Below, in pieces: positions 55,777-64,000 of a DNA stretch of 64,000 nt. Under the pieces are notes generated by a model. The model was not told the DNA's origin and did no database searches. It saw only the letters and a list, made by a program, of their open reading frames with translations. Each line of letters opens with the position of its first letter. Position 1 is the first letter of the stretch. The translations under genes were made by a program, and so were the position numbers. The DNA is from Aphanomyces cochlioides (taxonomy: Eukaryota; Oomycota; Saprolegniomycetes; Saprolegniales; Verrucalvaceae). Where the stretch lies: the NCBI GenBank assembly GCA_019828595.1, contig JAHQRK010000009.1, positions 62,001 through 126,000 of the forward strand, written 5' to 3'.

Positions 55777-56786
55777 ATGGTGCGTCTCGTTGTGACCTTC
55801 GTGCTGACTGCTGTCGCGGCCGCGTCATCCATTCAAATTCTCACGATGAACACATTGTGCGTGGATGATTCGTTCAACACGGGCTGGGGCAATGTCGGGG
55901 AAATGCAACGCCGAGATGAGCTTGTTGCGAGCGGCCTGTCGGACGCCGATGCTCGCGCCTTTCTGCTTAAAACGCGATACGAGCATGTCGCGAACTTTTT
56001 GCGAGATGCACAACGCACGCACAATGTTCTTGCGTTGCAAGAAATGGACCTTCTCAATGTGAGCAGCCCGGAATATTTGTTGAAGCACTTTGCCGTGGAG
56101 AACGGACCGTGGAAGGTTGCTTGCAATGTGGCGAGCCCAACGGAGCAAGAAATGGTCTTGATCAACACAGATGAGCTGCGTCTCGTCAAGAACTCGTCGT
56201 GGACTGAGGAATTCGTTGTCGGATGTGCTGCCAAAGTTGAGTTTCTCCACGGCACGGACGCTCCCTTGACACTCATGTCTTTCCACATGAAGGCTGGTTT
56301 CATCCGCAACCCCGACAAGTTGAACGCCACGTTGACTCGATTTATCAATACAATGCCAGCCGATGACAGCGCTGTGATTGCTGGTGGGGATTTCAACGTC
56401 AACATTTCCGACTTGGTGGCGGGTATGAAGATCTTGAACAGCAACTACTCTTGGGGACATCGCACTGCAAGCAATGGCACCGATTTGGGCTTTACGACCC
56501 AGCACGAGTACAACTTTTTGGGTGCATACGATGGCTTTATCACGCGCAACTATGCCTCGCGTACGCACGACTCGACCAAAGTATGGCAGCAAGGTTTGAT
56601 GCCCAAGTACCTAATGCCACCACCCATGGCAAGAGTCCTTTTCGTTATGCCGGTGGTCCATACCCATCAGTTCAAGGCGATCTCCTCTTTATCGAGAGTA
56701 ATCTTGGTGCCGCCAATTGGGCCAATGTGTCCCTCTCGGATCACATGGCCGTCTCGTCGTCTTTCTACTCCAACGATGCATGCTAA
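55777..56786 (+). CDS. Secreted endonuclease/exonuclease/phosphatase-fold protein, frame break near the end
   Basis: Signal peptide MVRLVVTFVLTAVAAASS, then the EEP fold: ILTMNTLCVDDSF (start strand with N), VLALQEMDLLN (metal-binding Glu), MSFHMKAGF, AVIAGGDFNVN (D-x-N motif) and, in the +2 frame, LSDHMAVSSSF (final D-H motif) before the stop at 56786. The frame of the first part turns to nonsense after KVWQQG near 56606, while the second frame carries DAQVPNATTHGKSPF onward; no intron of suitable length fits, so a single-base indel is the likely cause. All catalytic motifs exist once the frames are combined. Substrate unknown (DNA, lipid or phosphate ester). Confidence 0.7.
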
Positions 56787-56863
56787 ATGTAATCCACACT
56801 CTCCTCATACTTCGTTTTCCTTCATCAAGTCTAAATTTAAACACTCGATTTCGCAGCTCCGAG

Positions 56864-59706
56864 CCATGACTGCGGCTGTCCATTGCCTCCAAGAGGCCGA
56901 GCAACCTCATCCTCCTCGGTCTCAGCAGATAAGTACATGGCTCTTCAATGTCATTTTTAGCATTTCTATCCTGAAGCATCTTGTCACTGCTGTGTACTTG
57001 GCAGCTCAGATATTGATCTTTGCTCTGTCAGACACAGCACAACGCCGGGCTGCCCGTGTGTATGCCATCAACTCAGTCATTGTCATCACGCCATTCTGCT
57101 TGCTCTACACCTTGCCTCGCCAATCAAGTACATCGCCTCATGGAAACGGCGGCAAAAGAAAGATAAACCAATTGTGAAACCAAGTCATCATGGCTCGATC
57201 TTGACGCGACTGCGCCACGTTGCAAGGACGCCGCTGTTTGTTCTTGGCTTTAGTACCGTTGAGCTTGTTTGCCAAAGCTACGAGGCATTTCAGCTCGCTT
57301 CGCTTCTCGTGGACCATAACCTCGTTATCTTTTATGTCATCTTGGTGGCTCTCCATGCGGTTGTTCTCCCCTCTTTCCTTTGTCTGAAGCAATCGACGCT
57401 AACCCATCACCTCTTGCTGGGCTGGACATCCAGTCTCTTGTCGTTTTGTTTGTCATGCCTTGTTCACTTTGCTGGTCTTGTGCTTCCCCTACTCCATTAC
57501 CTTCTCAAAGACAGTTGGCTGAGCCGGAGTCCCGATTGGAATGCTCGGTACATCCCTATATTCACTACAATTTCGTCACATCACTTGAAATCTTGTGGCC
57601 AAAACTGTTGTCCAACTGAGTTCAATTGTAGCCTCATGGCGACACGAAGCTAATCTTCAGTTGGCAATGTCAAGCCACTGCCAAGGCCGACTTCCATCGG
57701 CAGCCGCATTGATGAATATCAAGAACAAGCGTTTGCTCAAGCTCTATTGGATTTGCTGTGTCGGTTGGGCTCTTGTGCAGTTTGATCGGTGCTTTCAAAC
57801 CATCTTGTCCTCCAGTTTGTGCCGCTCGGGCGTCGCCCCTGTGGAGTCGCAAGTGTCATTGTACCTATGCCGATGTGAATTGCCATACGTTGGGACTTCC
57901 TGGTGACTCGGATGTGGACTCTCTGCTACGAGCTGACGAGTTAGGACCTGGTCTTCTCGTGCTACAAGTCAGTCGGTGTGATTTATCCAAAGGGCTCACG
58001 ACTGCCACACTCCACCAATTCCAGTCTTTGCCCTTCATGGCGATCAAATTTACCAACATTTTGTCATGGGAAGCCACATTGCCCTCGTTAATTACCTTCA
58101 TAGTCGTGAGCTACGGCCGACTCACACAAGTTCCAAGCACCCTTCAAAATGTTCTACCGTCGTCTTTAACTACGATATGGCTTGCCAATCACCCCATCAC
58201 TTCAATTCAAGTTCCTCCTGCTTGGCAAATTATCAACGGCCTCTACTTGGTCAACCTCAGTCTTTCCGTACTGCCTCGCTTAGACACACTCGACTTGCAC
58301 TACCTCACGCAGCGTGAGGTAGTTTCAGGGGTGTTACAATATAGATTGTTTTATTGATTGTACCCCCAGTCTTTGGACAATCAATCATTGACAATATTCA
58401 ATCTATTGCTGTCGTGAAAGAGTTTTGCGACGTCTAAGCAGTCGGACTATCCTTTTCGGCAGCTTTGGACAACTTGATGGCTTGTGAGACGTTACCCAGG
58501 CTCACGAGGTCCCAGTTCAACTTTAAGTACACGATCACCTCGAGCGTGGTGCTGTCCATACTCTTCTGCAAGTAGCCGATCATGCACTTCACACCAGAGA
58601 AGAATCGCTCGACAAAAACAGAGGTTGGAGGGATCCAACTCACGTCTTCATACGGCTGTGTAGTATTGACGCGACTGCGAGCACGCTTCTTGATTTCGTC
58701 CACATGCAGTAATGGAAAAAAATTTCAAGGCGACCAGCTTCATCCAACCAAGAGTGTTATTAGTTTCTTTGTCAACAAACATCTCACACTTCGGCACGCA
58801 ACTTTTCAGCGCTCAGCAACGTCGACGTAGCCGTCGTGTCGGGAGTTAAGATGGGATATGAGATTCTTGAAGCTAGCGTCTTTTTTCTGCAAGATCACGT
58901 TGTTACACAAGCAGCAAGTGCGGCTCGACGTTGTCTTAACTTTGAACATCACATCGACAATCTGAGCGTTCTTCATTTTCTGATATTCGAGCTGTTGTGA
59001 TCGAGTTGGATTGCAAAGTGAGTTTGCTGCTATTGCCTCTATGGGGTCGCATGTCCAACGGCGAACCACTTCCAGGAGTCCATCACTTCGCAGAATGTGT
59101 GATTTGGTTTGATCGGCCCAGGAAATTAGAAAGTACGCGTGATGATTGGCGTGCAAGAGCATACAAAACGGTCGGAAAAAACATTCCTTGCACTTATATC
59201 GTGCACGGTCGTCAATCTATTGAAGTCCAAGATATTGGAACAATATGTTCAATCTCAGGGAAAAATTGTGTTCCCGCCACAATCAATTTTTGCCTGGGAC
59301 AATATCAATCTTCTGACAATCACAATCTTTTTTTATCAAGCCCTGCCTCACGCTAGCTGAAAACAATTTCACAGTCCTTCCACCGATCGTAGACGACTTG
59401 AAGTCCCGTAACACCTACGTAGACCTCAGTGGGAATTCGCTTTTGCAAAGTCCGTGGTCGCTACTGAAGCCAGGCCGGACTGTGTATTTATGTGGCAATC
59501 CAGACGAGATCCCCCCTGACCCTCTCGACTCCAACCTTCGGGCGTCCTTCCTGGCGAAAGAGTCGGCTATGTGTGGCAAATCATGCGCCCCCTCTTGTTT
59601 CCCCCACATGGTGGGTGATCATGAATGTCAGTTGGTTTGCTTCACCAAGGGATGCCGCTACGACGGCGGTGACTGTGATGAGTACGGACTTGACATAGCG
59701 TTGTAG
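56864..59706 (+). pseudogene. LRR-LNR membrane protein gene interrupted by a hAT element
   Basis: The N-terminal region has several TMs (STWLFNVIFSISILKHLVTA; LVIFYVILVALHAVVLPSFL; LLSFCLSCLVHFAGLVLPLL; LKLYWICCVGWALVQF) in three frames that need introns at about 57120, 57590 and 57800. Then come a Cys-containing outward part (CHCTYADVNCHTLGLPG), leucine-rich repeats (LPSSLTTIWLANHPITSI ... LDTLDLHYLT) and, after the insertion, LAENNFTVLPPIVDDLKSRN, LSGNSLLQSPW and a C-terminal Notch-like LNR module (CFPHMVGDHECQLVC ... GCRYDGGDC). Removal of the insertion joins HYLT to LAENNF in frame. Likely a cell-surface receptor-like protein before it was broken. Confidence 0.65.
58326..59345. mobile_element. 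1020 bp hAT element, internally deleted
   Basis: Ends are CAGGGGTGTTACAATATAG (left) and CAGGGCTTGATAAAAAAAG (right, complement). The duplication CCTCACGC is at 59346-59353 and 58303-58310, but 15 extra bases separate the left copy from the left end. On the minus strand it keeps a BED-type finger (CCLCNNVILQKKDASFKNL ... HLNSRH, about 58930-58830) and the C-terminal dimerisation motif (PTSVFVERFFSGVKCMIG, about 58640-58580), with no RNase H core between them. It must have moved with help from another copy. Confidence 0.75.
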
Positions 59707-60720
59707 ACATAACCCATCTTTTCCCTCAGACAAACTTATTCGCTAGCAGCAAGCCACTGTAATCGTATTATTCATAGTTGACTTGTTTGAGACATCTGAA
59801 ACGTGTGATAAAATCCAATTCAACTACAACTATCAACTATTAGAGGTATTGGATTTTGTCAAGTAATTTATGAATTGCCATCAGTTATTAGATGTCAAAG
59901 TACGTCAACATTCAATTCATTATTGCAGGATTCATTGACATATCAAATTATAGAGGTATTTCAAGTAAACTAAGGGCGTCGTCTTTCAGCGCATCAAATG
60001 CCGAGAGGAGGAAGTTGAATATCTCTTTGCATTACAGGCAAAGCTCCCAAACTCTATTGATTGATTCTACTGTGTGCGTTGCGAAAAGAACGCTCCCCGT
60101 TGACGTCCTCACCTGTATGTGAAACCCATGCGGAAGTAGATGCATTCAGCCACGCGCGGTCTTGTCTTTGTCTCGTTTTACATTTGCAAGGACGATTTTG
60201 CTTCCTGGTATCAATCTGTGATACACAACAGTAGACGGTCGCAATTGATGACTTGGGTGCTTGGAAACGTTACAATATCGTCAATTGTCTTTTGCATCCA
60301 TGTACGCATCAAGACACAGTTCACTTCTCCTTGAAATCAAAAGGATGTTGTAGGTGCTGTAGAGATAGTCAAGTTGGTACTGTAGGTGTCGAAGCGCAGC
60401 CATATACGCCCTCGATCCATCGTAGAGTATAAAATTTGATGGTTGATGTCGATAAGTATATATTATTTTTCAAAGGATGTTAGTTAAACTTATAAACTTT
60501 GTCTAATCTGACTCCAAGGGATAACTCGAACGCGATCAGACACCAAAAGCACTGCATGAGGAGCACAACTTGGCCACTCTATCACTTTCTTGAAATGACC
60601 CGACTGATATTTGATACATGGTTCTTTCGCGGGAAACAACAGTCCTCGTGGACACGCGTACTATGATCAACCATTCCCCTCAGTTAACCGACTATTTATA
60701 GTCTATTTACTTTGCACTTA
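59707..60720. other. No recognisable gene
   Basis: AT-rich sequence with frames under 80 codons and no features. Confidence 0.45.
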
Positions 60721-60806
60721 GGGACTAACAGCTGTAAACCAACTTACGACCTCAGCGTTATAAGGTTCACACTGAGGTCGTAAGTTGGTTTACAGCTGAT
60801 AGTCCC
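60721..60806. repeat. Hairpin with 27-bp perfect arms
   Basis: CAGCTGTAAACCAACTTACG plus seven bases (60729-60755) is matched exactly by 60772-60798; GGGACTA and TAGTCCC extend the pairing outward with a one-base bulge. Confidence 0.9.
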
Positions 60807-60826
60807 AGCACCCACTCAAGCTCGCT

Positions 60827-61376
60827 GTGAACGCAGAGGTGCGACAAGTAGGCACCACCTCCGTGGCTTTGCGGCCAAAGTCCAAGTGCAAGTCACATGC
60901 TAAGTCAAGCTGCAGCGGACGCAAGTTGTCAAAAAGCGGCTCTCTGGCGAACGTTGGTGCAGGCACCAAAGCGTGCTGTCCACACAGCGTTCGACGACAA
61001 AAAGGGTCTAGAGCATATCTCGACATCAGTGTGTATCCCATTCCAGACGGACTGCGACATCGCTTTCGAGAGACACATGGTGGACACGCTTTGGGTGGCG
61101 CTGCTGGCCTCTACGTATTTACAACGGCTGGTTCTCTCGCTTGGATTCATTCCTTGAGTTTATCCGAGCGCTGGATAATGGCTTGGGCTGGCTAGAACCG
61201 TGTGGCAGCTGCCCCCCCCATTGATTGTCGCCATGCTGGGGCTGTCTACCAAATGGCCTTTTCGGCGACGCGGTCGGTCTAAAACGTACCAAGTCGACGC
61301 GAACGTGCCCAGTGACAAGAGCGATTTTCCAGTAGAAGTTCTGCAGCTTGTCCCAACTATGTCGGAGCAGGTCTAG
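60827..61376 (+). pseudogene. Broken coding sequence, family not recognised
   Basis: Coding-like pieces occur in different frames: FDDKKGLEHISTSVCIPFQT with CDIAFERHMVDTLWVALLAS (about 60985-61110) and KTYQVDANVPSDKSDFPVEV ... TMSEQV ending at a TAG (61374). Stops lie between them. No catalytic or binding motif is visible. Confidence 0.35.
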
Positions 61377-61652
61377 CACTTTTGTCACAACAAAGCAGTC
61401 GAGTCAGAAGGTAGAGTCGGCCATTCGATTGTCTGAATATTTGAATCCGAATTGTAGTTGACGAGCGAATCGCGAGGAAGTGGAAAGTCGCACATCCCTT
61501 CTGTCGTCTGGTCTCACAAGTTGGAAGAGGTGGACAAATTTCGTCATCGCAGAAACGTCAAGTTGACCCCCGCGGAATTTTGTCATCCTCGGAAATTTCC
61601 GGATAAAAATTAGGGTAACCAAACTGCGCCATCGCCTGCAATAAAAGGCCCA

Positions 61653-62458
61653 TTGTCACCACAACGTCCTATGGCAGCGCTTTGTAGTTCGCCTGAAGCT
61701 CTTGCTGCTGTCGCTCTTGATGCAGAGCGAATTCTAGGTATTTTTTGTTCACGAAGAGGAAATCACTATGAACAGCGCTCTAGTGTTCTTGTAGACTTGA
61801 GCCGCCTATGCAAACATGAGCTCATCAATTGTCAGAGGAGTGAAAAGTATTCTTCATCCCTTCTCATGTCGTGGAGATATCTCGCCTCCGCGATATTCAC
61901 CTGCTGGATTTTTCACGCTCAACTTCTGCTTGGCAATAGAGCAAGAAGTGAAGCTTGCAGGGCTGCGATCTCAAAACCGTCATGGAGCCGACGCCTGCGA
62001 CTCTTCCGATATCTACCAGCCCTTGATCAAAGCTCTCGAGTCATCGAGCCACCCTCCACGTGCGAGTTCCCCAGCTATATGGCCATAAGTACCGATGCCC
62101 ATCATTTAATCATTTCGTTGGATTCTCTCCCGCCATCAAAGGAACGGCTGTCCCAATCTTGTCTACCAAACACTGCGAAAAAAATGCCAGCATTTGCGGG
62201 CGTCATACATATCATCTCTCAGCAGAGGAGCACCGCAAGTCGCGCTCCAATACACATACAATTAATGCCCTGACGACCATGTTAAAGCCCATATATCAAT
62301 CAGCACCATCGAGACAAGCAAGACCATCAAGTACAGTAACGTCAAAGCGCCAATTTTTCGGTTTGATTGAAATCGAAGTTGCTTTGGATGTCGATATCTC
62401 GACCACTGTCATCCAGATTGAAACTCTGAAGGTGGCAACGTGTTCGCCGATTCCATGA
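61653..62458 (+). CDS. Possible intron-containing hypothetical gene
   Basis: Frames overlap in a way that suggests splicing: MAALCSSPEALAAVALDAER near the start, a middle part in another frame (FTLNFCLAIEQEVKLAGL), and a final 130-codon frame ending at 62458 (LIEIEVALDVDISTTVIQIE). I could not place introns with confidence, and it may be a pseudogene. No family is recognised. Confidence 0.3.
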
Positions 62459-62459
62459 A

Positions 62460-63206
62460 ACTCTATCTTAGATCAAAGGAGACAGTTTATACCGTTAAAG
62501 TGTTGACAAGTCGATACGATCAGATGAGTCAAATAATCGGTTTGAGAAAAATACTTGACTTCAGTATGGAGAAACTTCGTTTTATCCGAATTTTTATTTC
62601 AGAAATATATATTGAGTTATACAGGCAAATATAAAATTTATAAAATTATAGAATAATAGGGAGCCTTCTCGCTAGTTGTTAGCGAGTACGATAATTATTT
62701 GTCATAATATTGTGGATTCGCTAGAAATTTCCCAATTTGGATTCGTTTTTTGTATCAATCTCCAATCGCGCCAATACATTGGATGAATGAAAATTAGAAC
62801 AGTACTTTCTCTCATGGAAACTGTACTTTCTTTAAAATTTTATTCAGCCAATCAAAATTGCCCAAAATATTTATTAGCCAATGGCGTCGATTGGTGAATC
62901 GATCCGCCGGCGTGATTCGATTGAACGGGGTCTGGAAATTCGTATCAAATCAACAATATATAAAATTGTACAAGTTTTTGTGCTTCACCCTGATTGGTCA
63001 GTTCCAAACCGATTAATTGGCACAGACCGAAAAATTTGCGCTTCTCTTTCTATGCATCGTGGCAGTTTCGTTGCCAGTCATCAGTGTTAACGAAATATTA
63101 ACCGGAAAATATCGATTGTGAGAAAAAATCTCTGTCGCCTGCATTGGAATGGTCAATCGCAACTTTTCGTCGAAAAGTTCGCACGTGAAGATTGGTAATG
63201 GTCCAG
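62460..63206. other. Intergenic, AT-rich; upstream of the transporter
   Basis: No coding frame with features. The probable promoter of the next gene lies in its right part. Confidence 0.4.
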
Positions 63207-64000
63207 ATGGGATCGAGCACTTGTTTTGCGCCTGGAACAATCGCAAGAGAATATTTCCCACTCACTCTTGGATTCACACCTAGTCGACCGATGTTTTGGC
63301 GCAACCCGACGGCGCTCGCCCAAGTCATTCTCGTCTCGACGGTCTGCTTTACATGCCCGGGGCTGTACAATGCGCTCACCAACATTGCTGCTGGCGTCGC
63401 TGACCCGACGATCGCGTACAATGGTAGTGCGATCTTGTATGCGTTCTTTGCCGTCTTTGGTTTCTTTGGTGGCGGTGTCGTCAACATTATCGGCCCCAAG
63501 TGGACGCTCTTCATTGGCACGTGGGGCTACGTTTTGTACTCGCTGTCGCTCTTGTTCATGGACAAGAACTACGACAAGGAGCACAACGAATATGCGTCGT
63601 TGGCCAAGCTCTACTTTTATATCGCGAATGCGCTTCTAGGCGTTGGTGCCGGCTTTTTGTGGACGGCGCAAGGCCAAATGTGCATGGCGTACCCGACGCA
63701 AGAAACCAAAGGCACGTACTTTGCGTACTTTTGGGTCATTTTCAACCTCGGCGGCACGCTGGGCGGTTTCATGGCCTTTGGCACCAACTACGATTTGTCC
63801 ACGGAAGGCGCGTCTGCGTCCACATTGACGTACATTATCTTTTTGATCCTCATGTCGTGCGGCGCGCTCTTGTCTCTCTTCTTGGCGAACCCTGAAAACG
63901 TTGTCAGGAACGACGGATCGCGTGTCCTTGTCGCGCGTTTGCCGTCGCCCACGCAAGAAATCCTCGCCACGGCGCGGGTCTTTGTCGATCCCAAGATGTT
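63207..64000 (+). CDS. UNC93-like major facilitator protein, 5' part (runs off the right edge)
   Basis: Open from ATG 63207 to the window end (264 codons) without a stop. An alternative ATG at 63291 (MFWRNPTALAQVIL) starts at the usual UNC93 position. Visible segments: VSTVCFTCPGLYNALTNIAA (the family's PG-x-YNAL), ILYAFFAVFGFFGGGVVNII, LFIGTWGYVLYSLSLLFMDK, YIANALLGVGAGFLWTAQGQ and MCMAYPTQETKGTYFAYFWV, then NLGGTLGGFMAFG and another TM. The pattern G-A-G-x-LW-T-A-Q-G and P-T-x-E-x-KG matches fungal and oomycete UNC93-like transporters. Substrate unknown; membrane-bound. Confidence 0.9.
   Translation, partial: MGSSTCFAPGTIAREYFPLTLGFTPSRPMFWRNPTALAQVILVSTVCFTCPGLYNALTNIAAGVADPTIAYNGSAILYAFFAVFGFFGGGVVNIIGPKWTLFIGTWGYVLYSLSLLFMDKNYDKEHNEYASLAKLYFYIANALLGVGAGFLWTAQGQMCMAYPTQETKGTYFAYFWVIFNLGGTLGGFMAFGTNYDLSTEGASASTLTYIIFLILMSCGALLSLFLANPENVVRNDGSRVLVARLPSPTQEILATARVFVDPKM

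Noticed and set aside
61653..62273. 206-codon plus frame as a confirmed gene
   Set aside because: Coding-like pieces switch frames several times and no introns could be placed; it is listed only as a low-confidence feature.

Overview
The window looks like nuclear DNA of an oomycete, most likely a Saprolegniales/Aphanomyces-type water mould (inference). The evidence is a family-2 chitin synthase with an N-terminal MIT-like domain, many 35-60 nt GT-AG introns inside compact genes, secreted small paralogues of effector type, an LRR protein ending in a Notch-like LNR module, and a mix of Tc1/mariner, Harbinger, hAT, Merlin/ISXO2-like and Ty3/gypsy elements. No bacterial-style operons, rRNA, CRISPR or functional tRNA were seen.

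Region 1 (1-13980) is repeat-rich and decayed. A Tc1-like transposase runs off the left edge. Two nearly identical 1.9 kb arms (1467-5074 and 10493-12412) lie in inverted orientation; the left arm is split by a 1676 bp TA-flanked fold-back element that carries inward-facing tRNA-like sequences. Between the arms are a broken gypsy gag-pol and a pseudogene of a polytopic membrane-protein family. Four more copies of that family (two in the arms, one at 13.4-14.0 kb, one in the spacer) are ruined; two well preserved members follow at 20.3-24.5 kb. A small secreted protein (12904) is paralogous to one at 36.4-36.8 kb.

Region 2 (14.1-26.7 kb) is gene-dense: a type II membrane GT4-like glycosyltransferase, a chitin synthase, the divergent pair of membrane-family genes sharing a 580 bp intergenic region, an unrecognised intron-containing gene, and a PP1 catalytic subunit.

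Region 3 (26.8-51.0 kb) is dominated by transposons: a mariner-type pseudogene, a Harbinger element with identifiable TIRs and TTA duplications, a hAT element with an 8-bp duplication, a second Harbinger copy with a 2.1 kb element nested in its Myb-like gene, MITEs and perfect hairpins. A second PP1 gene with the same intron position lies at 48.1-49.2 kb.

Region 4 (51.5-64.0 kb) has cellular genes again: a six-exon mitochondrial carrier, a four-exon Aha1-N-type Hsp90 co-chaperone, a two-TM/coiled-coil protein, a secreted endonuclease/exonuclease/phosphatase-fold protein with a frame break, an LRR-LNR membrane protein interrupted by a deleted hAT element, and the start of an UNC93-like transporter running off the right edge. 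I see no pathway linking the genes; chitin synthase and the glycosyltransferase may both act in cell-surface glycan synthesis. All introns and exon joins are my own reading of frame, splice signals and family conservation.
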